NCBI GenBank assembly: GCA_963747315.1
Contig: CAVVEQ010000005.1
Span: 151,178-215,177, forward strand
DNA: 64,000 nucleotides
Reading direction: 5' to 3'
From: CAVVEQ01 sp963747315
Lineage (GTDB): Bacteria > Chloroflexota > Anaerolineae > Anaerolineales > Anaerolineaceae
Position numbers and translations under genes: made by a program. This document shows, one piece after another, positions 54,411 to 63,345 of the stretch. Within the stretch, counting starts at the first letter, position 1. Every line of letters begins with the position of its first letter. The notes under the pieces were generated by a model, which saw only the letters and a program-made list of their open reading frames with translations, did not search any database and was not told the DNA's origin.

Positions 54411-56777
54411 TTAAAACCCCACCCTTTCCAACACAGCTTTCCGACTGGCTTCTGAGATCCCCTCAAGGCGGGCATCAGCCCGCCCTACAAGATCCTCCCC
54501 CTCCGGCAGCGCCAGCCATTCGCCGCGCAACTCCCCTGCCCGGCGGGTAAGAGCCCGCCCTACAGGTTCCATGCCCTCCAACTCCATCGCCACCCCCTCC
54601 CCGCCCACCAGGTTATTCAATAACCCCTCGCTGATCCCCAGCGGCGCGAAGATGTTGCTGGCCGCCCTGATGGTCAGCTCGCGGTAGCGGGCAAAATCCA
54701 GCTGCTGCGGCTCGGGCGAGGCGGGCAGATTCCAGGCGTGCACCGCGCGCTCACCCCTGAGAAGCAAAAAGCGCACCTTCTGCCCCGGGCGCACGTGCTG
54801 ACCGATCGCCTCCAACTGCGCCGCGGCGCGCGCCGCCGGGGAGGGGTCCTTATACTGCGCGATCTCGCGGCTGAGCCGCTGGGTCACCAGCAGGTCCTCC
54901 AGGGGCACCGAGCCCTCCTTCAGCTTTTTCAGCCGCCTGCGCAGAATCCCCACCGCCTGCGGCACCAGCCCGTGCAGGCTGCCCGGCATCCGGCGCGCCG
55001 GCAAAGCACTCCAGGATCGCCATCTGGGTATCCCCGATGAAAACGGGCGTATCGTGCCGGCGCACGTCGATGCCGCGCACCTTGAGCGAGCCATCCTGGA
55101 AGGCGCCGAAGTAGCGGTTGGGCACCGCCACGCGCGCATCCACCCGGGATGCCAAAAAGGCCACCCAGCGGTAGACCCCATCCAGCCCCACCGGCAGGTG
55201 CGTGCGCGCCGAGATCTCCACCAGCAGGTCGTTGAAATCGGCCGGGGATTCGCAGCCCTCCTTCTGCACCCACAGCCCATCCACGTACATGTGCAGCACG
55301 GTGAAGCCCAGGTCCTCGGCGGCCTCCTTGGCGCTCGAGCAGCGCCTCGCGCCCCCAGGTGGTCACCGCCTCGTGCGATTCGATCCGCCCGAAGCGCGCG
55401 TTCTTGTAGCCCAAATAGCCGAAGCAGGTCACCAGCAGCCACTTGTAGGCCTGCGAGCGGGCCTTGTCGTACTCGCGGCGCGGGTCCCAGAGCGGCAGGC
55501 TGAGCGCGCGCTGCTTGAGCGCGATGCGCTTTTTCAGCAGGGGTCCCAGCGTCTGCGGCACCAGCCCCGGGGGGTAGTCGGAAACACCGAGCTCGGTGGG
55601 CGCGGGCACCTCGGGCGAGATGTTGCAGTGCACCATGATGCTGGGGTACATCGAGACGAAATCCACCATGCCCACGTTGGCGTGCAGCCCGGCGATGGGC
55701 GCGTAGACCATCCCGCCCTGGTCGGCGTGGATCAGATCCAGCGCGGTCTTGGGCTTTTCGGCCTGCTGCTTGTGCCAGGGCACCAGCACCCCCGTGCGCA
55801 GCGCGGTGAGCGACTCCATCGAGGATATCCCCGTGCCGGGCGAGACGCGCGCCGCCACCTGCAGCGGCAGGCAGGTCACCCGCGCCGATTCGATGGTGCC
55901 CTCCAGCCCGTAATCGCCCCACAGCATGGCGTTGCGCTGGTCGATGTGGCAGCGCCCGAAGAGGTGCATCTGTTTGCCGCGGTGGATGATCTGCCCGTAT
56001 GAAAAATAGGTGTGCTCCTTCTTGATGATCGGCGCCCGGCCCTCCTCGCGGTTGAGCGGCAGGGTGAAGCCGTGCTGCGCGGCCAGCTCCCATAAGTGCG
56101 GCAGCAGCCAGGTATCCCCGAAGCGGCGAGAGGATCAGGTCGGGGTCGTAGCGCGCGAGCAGCGCGCGCAGGTTGATCAGAAGCGGGCGCACCGGCTCGA
56201 AGGGCAGGCGGTACTCGTGCTTCTCGTGGCGCAGGCAGAGCGCGTGGGGCACGGAGTGGTTCGGGTCGCAGTCCGGTTCCATATAGAGGACGCGCAGGGG
56301 CGCGGGCTCGGGATCCAGGTCCCAGGGCGAATCCAGCGCCTCGATGGCGCGGACCCGGCCATCGTCATCAGAATCCACCCGGCAGCGCGCCATCGGGTAG
56401 GCGCCCGTGCGGGCGGCGAAGCGCAGCGAAAGCTGCAGGTCGGCATCGTAGTAGGTGAGCGCGGGGAAGGCCTGCGAAACGCGCTTGAAGAGCTGCACCT
56501 GCGCGGCGGGGTTGGGGACTTCGGCGGCGAGCACCGTCACGGGCTCCGGCAGGAAGAGGTCGCGCCGCTCCTCGCGCGCGAGCTTCACCCCCTCGGGCTG
56601 CTTTTCCAGCCAGCGCCAGAGCGCGCGCAGGCTTGCGGGCGGCCCCGCGGCATAGAAGCTGACCGGGAAGTTCTGATGAAGCCGGTGACGCGTGCCATCC
56701 TCGCCGATCAGCCACAGCACCACGCCGTCGCGCGCATCCTCGTAGAGATCGAGCAGCCAGCCGGTAAATTCAGCCAT
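54411..56777 (-). CDS. Family B DNA polymerase, frameshifted
   Basis: About 788 residues with frame breaks near 56128, 55340 and 54995 that cancel. Exonuclease-like region about 100-230. Polymerase motif A is MVDFVSMYPSIMVHCN; motif B SQAYKWLLVTCFGYLGYKNA; motif C reads HMYVDGLWV, where the usual Y-x-D-T-D-S has one Asp followed by Gly-Leu. Chloroflexota carry such stand-alone PolB enzymes of uncertain role. Two REP copies lie in frame near the C-terminus (54467-54489 and 54542-54564). Its ATG overlaps the small upstream gene by 8 bases. Confidence 0.8.
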   Translation of the reverse strand: MAEFTGWLLDLYEDARDGVVLWLIGEDGTRHRLHQNFPVSFYAAGPPASLRALWRWLEKQPEGVKLAREERRDLFLPEPVTVLAAEVPNPAAQVQLFKRVSQAFPALTYYDADLQLSLRFAARTGAYPMARCRVDSDDDGRVRAIEALDSPWDLDPEPAPLRVLYMEPDCDPNHSVPHALCLRHEKHEYRLPFEPVRPLLINLRALLARYDPDLILSPLRGYLAAAALMGAGRAARLHPAAQPRGGPGADHQEGAHLFFIRADHPPRQTDAPLRALPHRPAQRHAVGRLRAGGHHRIGAGDLPAAAGGGARLARHGDILDGVAHRAAHGGAGALAQAAGRKAQDRAGSDPRRPGRDGLRAHRRAARQRGHGGFRLDVPQHHGALQHLARGARAHRARCFRLPPGAGAADAGTPAEKAHRAQAARAQPAALGPAPRVRQGPLAGLQVAAGDLLRLFGLQERALRADRIARGGDHLGARGAARAPRRPPRTWASPCCTCTWMGCGCRRRAANPRPISTTCWWRSRRARTCRWGWMGSTAGWPFWHPGWMRAWRCPTATSAPSRMARSRCAASTCAGTIRPFSSGIPRWRSWSALPARRMPGSLHGLVPQAVGILRRRLKKLKEGSVPLEDLLVTQRLSREIAQYKDPSPAARAAAQLEAIGQHVRPGQKVRFLLLRGERAVHAWNLPASPEPQQLDFARYRELTIRAASNIFAPLGISEGLLNNLVGGEGVAMELEGMEPVGRALTRRAGELRGEWLALPEGEDLVGRADARLEGISEASRKAVLERVGF
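54467..54564. repeat. Two REP palindromes inside the polymerase coding sequence
   Basis: GGCGGGC-ATCA-GCCCGCC with CTACA at 54467-54489 and GGCGGGT-AAGA-GCCCGCC with CTACA at 54542-54564 match the REP family around the RAYT gene. Both are read in frame and add VGRADAR and VGRALTR-like peptides near the C-terminus, so coding capacity was kept. Confidence 0.75.
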
Positions 56778-57057
56778 CCCGCTCCGGGGTCAATTGGTCC
56801 ATGCGCGCCTCCAGCCGTTCCAGCAGGTTGCGCAGGCGCAGCACCTCCTTGTGCTCCTCGAGGAGCATGGCCAGCAGGAAGGTCTCCATCGGCAGCGCGT
56901 TGGCGGCGTAGGCAGCCGCGGCCAGGTGACCGCGCGCGGCGGCGAAGAGCTCATCCAGCGCCATCTGGTCGCTGCGCCGCAGGGCGCGCCGGAAGCGCGA
57001 GAAGGATTCCTCCTCCTGGAGGAAGGCCATCGTGATCGAAGGCAGTGTGCGTCCCAT
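56770..57057 (-). CDS. Small helical protein upstream of the polymerase
   Basis: 95 residues, all-helical and acidic/basic mixed. RFRRALRRSDQMALDELFAA, LPMETFLLAMLLEEHKEVLR, and a coiled-coil-like LRLRNLLERLEARMDQL end. A strong AGGAG precedes the ATG. Its stop overlaps the polymerase start by 8 bases, so it is probably a partner or regulator of the polymerase. Family unknown to me. Confidence 0.7.
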   Translation of the reverse strand: MGRTLPSITMAFLQEEESFSRFRRALRRSDQMALDELFAAARGHLAAAAYAANALPMETFLLAMLLEEHKEVLRLRNLLERLEARMDQLTPERDG

Positions 57058-57111
57058 AAGGTACTCCTTTCAATTAATAAGGCGGAGGTCCCCCTCCCCT
57101 CCATTGAACAG

Positions 57112-57862
57112 CTATCGCCAGGCCTGGATGCGCAGGTAGCCGCCGGCGGAGGCCCTGCGGGTGGAAAAGACCACCCCGTTGGTGGCGTTGTTGGCCGTGG
57201 TGATGTAGATATTGACCGCGTCGTAGCCCACGCAGCTCATCACCGCGCTGGCCGAGTTGACCATCGACCGGCACGATCTCGCCCGTCCCGGCGGCGTTGG
57301 CCGAGTGCTCCACCACCACCAGGCGCGGGTGCTGGCTCAGCCCGTGCGCTTTCGTATAGGTGTTGTTGTAGGCGGCGGCGAACCAGCCGCTCGAGTAGTC
57401 GGCATCCCCCAGGGGGCTGGCGAAATAGTCCTTGATCGAGATGATGTTCGCGCCGTCGTAGCTCACCTCGCCGATCACGCGCTGGTCGGTGCCCTCCGAG
57501 CCGGAGGTATTCACCGAGAGGGTGAAGGTGGTGCTGCCGGCCGTGCGGTTGGCGAAGACGTACCAGGTGGCCGCCCCGCCGCTGAAGAGCCCCGCGGGAA
57601 GATCGACGTTGGCGCCCGCCTGGCACATGAAGCCGTTGATCATGAGCGTGGCGGGATCGGTGGTCACGAAGGGCACGCGCAGGCGGTTGGTTGCCAGGTA
57701 TTGCAGCCGCACCCCGCGCGCGTAGCGGCGCAGCATCACCCCGGTGGTCACGCAGTCGCCCTCCGCCTGGCCCAGGCGCAGCGCGTCGGCGCGCAGGGTG
57801 TTGTAGTGGGCCACCGCGGTGGGCTGCCCGGCGGAAACATCGGTGGAAAGCGGGTAGGTCAT
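57112..57862 (-). CDS. Phage structural protein (tail-fibre or decoration type), frameshifted
   Basis: About 249 residues after removing one surplus base near 57260. Start follows GGAGGTAAAAAG. The N-terminus is MTYPLSTDVSAGQPTAVAHY, NTLRADALRLG; beta-rich middle with GLFSGGAATWYVFANRTAGS, then VNSASAVMSCVGYDAVNIYI, and a C-terminal TRRASAGGYLRIQAWR ending at TAG 57112-57114. The style (Gly/Ser/Thr-rich beta strands, ending in a Trp-Arg) resembles phage tail-spike and receptor-binding proteins. No exact family. Last gene of the phage module on this strand. Confidence 0.6.
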
Positions 57863-57913
57863 CTTTTTACCTCCATTTTTTAAGTGTGGCTAACGCCAGC
57901 ACGTAAAGTGCGG

Positions 57914-58395
57914 CTAGCGCCAGAAGCTCGTCGCCCAGCTGAGCGTGCCATCCCAGGTGGAAAGCCCGAGCAGGGCGGGGTCGACCGGCGGCCAGTAGGT
58001 GCCGGCGTTGTTGAACTGGCAGCGCACCAGCGACTGCGTGGGCAGGTGGATCTCGTTCGCGGCGTGCCCCAGCGCGCCCAAGATTGGCAAAGACGCCCAC
58101 CGGCGTGCCCACCTCCAGCCCCGAGCGCCGCTCCAGATAGCTGGAAAGCAGGGCGTAATCCGCGGCACGGCTGCCGGAGCGCGGGGAGCCATCCGGGTTC
58201 ACCAGGCGCATCGGCGAGCAAAATATCCACGTAGAGGGTCAGCTTCAGCGTGCCGTCGGAATAGACCTCGCGCCGCACCTGCGCTCCCCCGGCGCGGATG
58301 CTGCCTTCGAGCGCGGCGATGAAGCCGCTGGGCGCGCCGCCGTTGATCCCGGCGTGGGCGATGGTGACGTGGCAGTCCTCTCCGAGCGTGGCCAT
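57914..58395 (-). CDS. Phage structural protein of unknown type, frameshifted
   Basis: About 159 residues if one surplus base is removed near 58210 and one near 58087. Starts MATLGEDCHVTIAHAGINGG, then LEGSIRAGGAQVRREVYSDG, MRLVNPDGSPRSGSRAADYA, and ends NNAGTYWPPVDPALLGLSTW. No recognisable family. Position between the connector and the tail-fibre-like gene suggests a tail or neck component. The stop is TAG at 57914-57916. Confidence 0.5.
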
Positions 58396-58397
58396 GG

Positions 58398-59048
58398 CTA
58401 ATCCCACTCGTCCAGGTTGAAGCCCACCGGGAAGCCCTGCAGCGGGCTGGACGCTCCTCAGGCTGAAGAGCTCCAGGTTGAAGCGCTCCAGGTATTTCTC
58501 CGCCAGCTCGCGCAGGCGTTCCGGCTCGGCCGGCGGGGCGCCGATGCTGCCGGCCAGGCGGTGGATGCGCTGCAGCGCGGCGAAGACCGCCGCCCCCAGC
58601 GCGATCACCCCTTCGTGCCCGGGCGGGATGCTGCCCGCCTCGGCGCCATCCAGCCCGGCCAGGGTGTGGCGGGCGGCGTAGGTCAGCCGCGCCTGCTCCC
58701 CCGCCGCGGGGTTCGTACCATCCGCAAAGCGCAGCACCGCGCTGCCATCGATATAGGCCAGCGTGCACGCTAAGTGCGCGGGGTGCACCGGTCGGGTACC
58801 ATCCGAGGGCGGATAGGGATAATTCACCTCCAGCAGGTAGAGCGGAGGGCATTCCAGTCCCTCCAGGGGCTGCTCCGCGCCCGCCTGGCAAAGGTGATCA
58901 CCTCCGCGCGCACCTGGGGGCAGGTGCGGGTGTAGGTAGCCAGCGCCTGCCGGAAGGCCTCCTGCAGGGTGGCGTCGTCGTAGCGCGTGCCGTCGGGGTC
59001 GCCCAGCAGCTGCAGCGCGCGGGATTTGAGGGTTGAGTAATCGGTCAT
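58398..59048 (-). CDS. Phage head-tail connector-like protein, frameshifted
   Basis: About 216 residues with two compensating frame breaks near 58876 and 58456. The first part MTDYSTLKSRALQLLGDPDG, YDDATLQEAFRQALATYTR resembles phage adaptor/connector proteins that begin with a short helix pair. The middle is EVNYPYPPSDGTRPVHPAHL and AGEQARLTYAARHTLAGLDG; the end PLQGFPVGFNLDEWD is followed by TAG at 58398-58400. No exact family. Confidence 0.55.
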
Positions 59049-59065
59049 GGTTGTTTCCTATTCGT

Positions 59066-59290
59066 CTTCTGTAGGGGCGGACGGCCGTCCGCCCTTACTG
59101 CCATTTTTATCCTTTGCGATCGCGGTTTGTGCACTCCGCTGCATGTGCGGAGGGAGCGCCAACGAAGATCGGCGCGACGCGGCAATCTGGTTTTTCGTAG
59201 GTTTTCTATTTCGGCGGGCAGGAGCCCGCCCTACAACATCGTTCCTTGTAGGGGCGCACGGCCGCGTGTTCTTCACGGCCCCTACTGTTT
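59066..59290. repeat. Repeat-rich gap with REP and second palindrome family
   Basis: 291 bases between phage genes. It holds a REP at 59213-59235 and two diverged relatives starting TGTAGGGGCG at 59070 and 59249, with GGGGCGGACGGCCGTCCGCCC and GCGCACGGCC...GGCCCC cores. Around 59150-59200 lies a fragment of another widespread family, GAGCGCCAACGAAGATCGGC type, related to the one at 59580. Confidence 0.6.
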
Positions 59291-59339
59291 TGCCCTCTCC
59301 AAATCGGTTTTTGATTTGGGGAGGGTAGGGAGGGGTGGC

Positions 59340-59552
59340 TTACGCCGCACTTCCCTTCCCCGGTCGCCGCGGCAACTCGGCGGAATGCAATTGCGCCTCG
59401 GCCACCTTCACCTTCTCGGGGCCGAAGATCAGCTTCATGCCGTTGGGGGCGATGACGATCATGCTCCCGTTCGCCAGCCTCCGGTACGATAGCGCCATCC
59501 CGTTGATCAGGTGATTGGCGATGCGCCCATCCAGCGCCTGGTATTCGGTCAT
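59340..59552 (-). CDS. Small phage protein of unknown function
   Basis: 70 residues. ATG at 59552 follows GGAG at 6-base spacing. TEYQALDGRIANHLINGMAL, SYRRLANGSMIVIAPNGMKL, IFGPEKVKVAEAQL. A short beta-hairpin region with SMIVIAPNG and a basic tail (RRPGKGSAA). It lies between the repeats and the holin-like gene in the phage module; no family recognised. Confidence 0.55.
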   Translation of the reverse strand: MTEYQALDGRIANHLINGMALSYRRLANGSMIVIAPNGMKLIFGPEKVKVAEAQLHSAELPRRPGKGSAA

Positions 59553-59575
59553 TTTTTCTCCTTCTAAATCATCCT

Positions 59576-59716
59576 GTCTTTGCGAGGAGCACCGGCAACG
59601 ACCGGTGCGACGAAGCGAATCTGTTTTTTGTTCCGGCAGGGTTGTCGCGAACCGTATCCGCCCTCCAACACCGTTCTGTTGTAGGGGCGCACAGCCGTGC
59701 GCCCCGTACGGGTTGT
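59576..59716. repeat. Second repeat family (TTGCGAGGAGC type) and REP-like palindrome
   Basis: 59576-59625 reads CTTTGCGAGGAGCACCGGCA, then ACGACCGGTGCGACGAAGCG and AATCTG: a copy of the widespread TTGCGAGGAGC...CGACGAAGC-AATCT element with an inner palindrome ACCGGCAACGACCGGT. At 59682-59710 follows TTGTAGGGGCGCACAGCCGT and GCGCCCC, like the palindromes near 59070. Confidence 0.6.
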
Positions 59717-59719
59717 CAT

Positions 59720-59923
59720 TTATGGCTTCTGCATCTTCTTGTTGATATCCTCCACGGCCACGCCGGTGGAATAGACCGCCAAGGCGGCGATCACCGCCTG
59801 CAGCGCCTGCCAGGCATCCACCTTGCCGCCGAAATACGTGCCCGCCACAGCCGCAAGCGCCGCGATGAGCACCCAGAACTTGCGCGAGCGCAGGATCTTT
59901 CCAACTTGCTCCAGAACAGACAT
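59720..59923 (-). CDS. Holin-like small membrane protein
   Basis: 67 residues. The start at 59923 follows GGAGGTG. A basic N-terminus (GKILRSRKF) leads into one clear membrane helix WVLIAALAAVAGTYFGG and a second weaker one about 45-60 (AVIAALAVYSTGVAVED). The size and pattern fit phage holins, which make the membrane hole for lysis, but no endolysin gene is adjacent and the position after the capsid gene is atypical for lysis genes. Confidence 0.5.
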   Translation of the reverse strand: MSVLEQVGKILRSRKFWVLIAALAAVAGTYFGGKVDAWQALQAVIAALAVYSTGVAVEDINKKMQKP

Positions 59924-60003
59924 TTTCACCTCCACACAGAATTGAATGTGTTCCGGGCTGACGCTTGGCACGGTACGCCAAGCGTCAGCCCACAACCTTC
60001 CCG

Positions 60004-61886
60004 CTAGGCCACGTTGGCCTTGTAGAGCGGGCGGTAATCGGCCACGAAGACGCTCACCCAGTGGCGCACCTTCATGCGCAGCTCATCGTTGGTGAAGAGC
60101 GCGCCGTTCAGCTCGCCATCGGCGAGGAAGATCTCGGGCAGCAGCCCGAAGCGCTCGCCCAGGATGATCCCCGGCGCCAGGCGCGGGTCGGCCACCGCCG
60201 CCCAGTCGTTGGCGTCGCTGAACTCGGGGCAGGTGACCACGTCGCCCATCTCGCCGCGCTGCAGGTTCTCCGAGAAGATGGTCGCCTCGCGCTCGAAGCT
60301 GGGGTAGAGGATGCGCATGGCGGTCAGGCGCAGGTCGCGCGGCACCACCAGGTATTTCGCGTCCAGCGCCAGCTTCGGTGCGGTCCCGCCCGAACCCACG
60401 AGCATCGGCTGCGAGTAGATGGCCTTGCCGGCCGCCTCCCAGGCAGCGGAGGAGAGCGCGGTGGTGCCCAAGTTGCCGTGGTGGGCGGATTCAAAGACGT
60501 GGTAGGTATCCGCCATCGCCGGGCCTGTGCCGCTGGAGCCGGTGAAGACCGCCCCCACCAGCGCTGAAATGCGCCGCAGCGCCGCGCTCGCCAGCTTCCG
60601 GGGTACTGGCGCAGCTTGTGGGTCTCGTCGCGCTCGAACATCTCGAGCGTCAGCCCCACATAGCCGCCGTACTTGCCCCAGCTGCCCACCTCGGCCGAAT
60701 CGCTGATCGCAAGCGAAGTGTAGGCGGCGCCTTCCGAGACGGAAGGCAGCACGGTGATCTCGCCCACCAGCACGCCGGTGATATCGTGCAGGCTGCTGAA
60801 GTGCTCCACGCTCACCAGCGCCTCCCACCAGCGGTAGCCAGCGCGCCCCAGTTCCTCCCACTGCGCCAGGATCAGCTTGTTGAGCGCGTTCTTCAGCACG
60901 CCCGGCAGGTCGCTGGTAGCGGCAAAGCGGGCGCGCTCGGCGTGGTAACCGCCGGAAAAATCAGTGTCGCCGGTGGTCAGGGTATAGAACTCGCGGATGC
61001 CGGAAAGGTGCGCGGTCTTCAATCCCTCCAGTCCCTCGGGGCGCGGGGCTCCCAGCAGATCGTGCAGGGCGGCGCTTAATTGATCTTTGGGATCGTACAT
61101 GGAGAGCGCCGCCGTCGCGCCGCGGATGGAGGCGGGGGCGGTCAGCTCCCCGGCCAGCTTGCGGGCATCCTCAATGGCCGCCTGCAGCTCGCCCGGTTCA
61201 TAGGCTTTCCCGGCAAAGCGGGCGCGGATACGTTCCGTAAGCGGGGCGGGCAAGTGTGCCGAAGCGAGCGAAGAATCGAGCAAACAGGCGCACATCTGCG
61301 CCCTTGCCTCGCGCGCTTTCTCCAGCTCGACGGCTGCCTCGCCTGCCGGGGTTGAAACGGTTTCCAATCCACTTTCTGTCATCCAAACCTCCTTGTTGGC
61401 ATTGAGCGCGCGCAGGAACGACCCCCCGCGCGCCGGGTTGAACACCGCATCCAGCGAGAGCACGCGCAGGATGCGCTCCACGCGTTTCTCCTTGGCGGTG
61501 AAGACCAGGTCGGCCGAAAAGCCCACCCGCGGGCGCGGCTCGGGCTCCTCCAGCCACTGCCTGCCCAGTTCCTGCAGCAGCGCGGCGCTGGGCCCGCTGG
61601 GGCGCAGGCGCACCACCACCCCCTTTCGTTCTTCGTCGTAGCAGGGCCCCGTGCAGATGCCCGCCAGGTCGCGCAGCGAGTGCCCCACTCTCGGTTCGGG
61701 GGTGTGGTCCACGAAGGTCTCCACCCCTTCCCAGAGCGGCAGCGAGCCGCGCAGCGCCTCCGGGCTGAACTGCCAGCCGTTGCCCTCGCCGGCGTTGATG
61801 GCCAGCACCTCGAACTCACCCGAAGCGGTCACATTGGCGGTTGCCGCCAGCCGAACGCGCTCCTCTTTTACTGCAATTTCTTCCAA
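60004..61886 (-). CDS. Phage prohead protease-major capsid fusion, frameshifted
   Basis: About 627 residues; a missing base near 60603 explains the break. Start TTG at 61886 after GGAGG. Residues 20-150: a maturation protease with FVDHTPEPRVGHSLRDLAG (His61) and VGFSADLVF (Ser124), as in S78-like prohead proteases. About 170-280 is a helical scaffold-like part. From about 290 comes the capsid-like part: FYTLTTGDTDFSGGYHAERA, LPGVLKNALNKLILAQWEEL and, after the break, MLVGSGGTAPKLALDAKYLV, ILYPSFEREATIFSENLQRG. Overlaps portal by 19 bases. The fusion is seen; each role is inferred. Confidence 0.7.
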
Positions 61887-63292
61887 AGCTCCTCCTTTCC
61901 TGTCGATACTTCCCCGCTTTCGGGGTTCACCCGCAGCCCCCGCGGTCTCTCCTGCCAGGAGCCGGGCTCCGTTTTATCGCTCCCTGCGCGACCGCGCGCG
62001 AGAAGCGAGGGGATATCGGCCGTTTCGCCGCAAAAGCGGTAGGCCAGCCGCAGCAGTTCCTCGGCGTCGATCAGCCCGCGCTCGTAGAGCTGGGCAAAAG
62101 CGCTGATCACGGTGGAGGAGGCCAGCGCCAGCGCGGCGTTATCGCGGGCGCTCAGGTCCGCGCCGCGCACTTCCACCTCCGCATCCGCCCGCAGACGGGC
62201 ATCCAGCCGCGCCCGTCGGTGCAGTGCCACTCTCGCCAGGTCGCCCAGCATCCAGAGGAAGAACTGCTGGCGCTGCTCGAAGCGCCGAAAGGTGGGCCCT
62301 CCGGCCGCCTCGGCCGTGGTGCGGGTCGCCGATTCCGGCTCCGCCAGAAAGTGCAGCGGCAGCCCCGCCCCGGCAGCGATCATCTTCTTCAGCGCCAGCC
62401 CGTCGGTGGCGGCATCGCCCGATTCGAGCTCGGGGTTCAGCACCTCCCAGGCCTCGCTCTCATCGGTGACCAGGATGGAGCCCGGGTTGGGCGGGTTCGC
62501 GTTCAGGCTGTTCTGGCGCGCGATCCGCTCGGCCTCGCCAGCGTAGCGCGCCTTGACCACGTAGAGGAAGGCGGTGCGGAAGTGGTTCAGCCGGGCGCGG
62601 TCTTCCAGCCAGGCGGCGTAGCGGCTGAGCCAGCGCAGGAGCGGGGCCAGGTCGCTTTCTCCGCGCAGCGCGCCCACCGGACGGTTGATGGCATAGTGTG
62701 CCATCACAGTCGGGAAGCGCCCATCGGCGCCGGGTTCATCCTCAAGCGGCTGCGAGGCAGCCCAGCGGATATCCTCCCCCACCCCGCCGGGTACTTTTTG
62801 GATGAAAGCGGTCTCCTGCTGCAGATCGTTGGCGGCATGCTCAATCCCGGCGATCTCCCCCGAAGGCACCGCGCGGATGTAGCTCATCCCGCCCGCGTCG
62901 GTGGAGATCAGGAAGAAAAGCTCCCCCGAGCGGGTGAGTTCATCGCACCACTCCACCACCCGCACGGGGCACTGGTTGAGGGGATGGTTCCACCACTGCT
63001 GCAAAAAGGCGTGCGCGCCTGTCTCGCGGCTGGAAAGGCTGATCCCGCCGCCCACCACGTACTGCGAGGTGAGCTCCACGATGCGCCGCGCGATTGGATT
63101 GCTGCGCCAGGCCAGCAGGGCCTGCTGCTGCAGCGTCTCGCGGTCGTAGTCGTAGCGGTCGCGTTCCGGCGTGTTGAACTGGCGCGCGCCCAAAGAGAAG
63201 GTGGCGTCGGTCTCGGCGGCCAGTGCCGCGCGCACCTGCGAGCGGATCGTGTCTCGAAATAGCATCTGTGCCAGGCTGTTGCGGATGTTCAT
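61868..63292 (-). CDS. Phage portal protein
   Basis: 474 residues from ATG 63292, preceded by AGAGGA. DRYDYDRETLQQQALLAWRS and NPIARRIVELTSQYVVGGGI are the opening of portal proteins, followed by FLQQWWNHPLNQ, and the typical LKKMIAAGAGLPLHFLAEPE with ATRTTAEAAGGPTFRRFEQR. Twelve copies form the ring through which DNA is packed. The C-terminus (KEELWKKLQ) overlaps the start of the protease-capsid gene. Upstream in-frame ATG at 63319 is less likely. Confidence 0.8.
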   Translation of the reverse strand: MNIRNSLAQMLFRDTIRSQVRAALAAETDATFSLGARQFNTPERDRYDYDRETLQQQALLAWRSNPIARRIVELTSQYVVGGGISLSSRETGAHAFLQQWWNHPLNQCPVRVVEWCDELTRSGELFFLISTDAGGMSYIRAVPSGEIAGIEHAANDLQQETAFIQKVPGGVGEDIRWAASQPLEDEPGADGRFPTVMAHYAINRPVGALRGESDLAPLLRWLSRYAAWLEDRARLNHFRTAFLYVVKARYAGEAERIARQNSLNANPPNPGSILVTDESEAWEVLNPELESGDAATDGLALKKMIAAGAGLPLHFLAEPESATRTTAEAAGGPTFRRFEQRQQFFLWMLGDLARVALHRRARLDARLRADAEVEVRGADLSARDNAALALASSTVISAFAQLYERGLIDAEELLRLAYRFCGETADIPSLLARGRAGSDKTEPGSWQERPRGLRVNPESGEVSTGKEELWKKLQ

Positions 63293-63345
63293 GCGTCCTC
63301 TTTCCGTGTGCTGTGTCAAACCTGTTTTTTAGGTTTGATAAAGTA

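Noticed and set aside
53641..54564. CRISPR array
   Set aside because: The repeated units are short palindromes with irregular spacing and no unique spacers of constant length; they fit REP elements beside a RAYT gene.
54411..56777. Polymerase as phage replication gene
   Set aside because: It is next to the phage module, but stand-alone PolB genes with a small helical partner also occur in Chloroflexota chromosomes; origin left open.
61841..63262. 473-codon open frame on the plus strand opposite the portal gene
   Set aside because: Antisense shadow in GC-rich DNA; the minus strand has portal motifs and a proper start.
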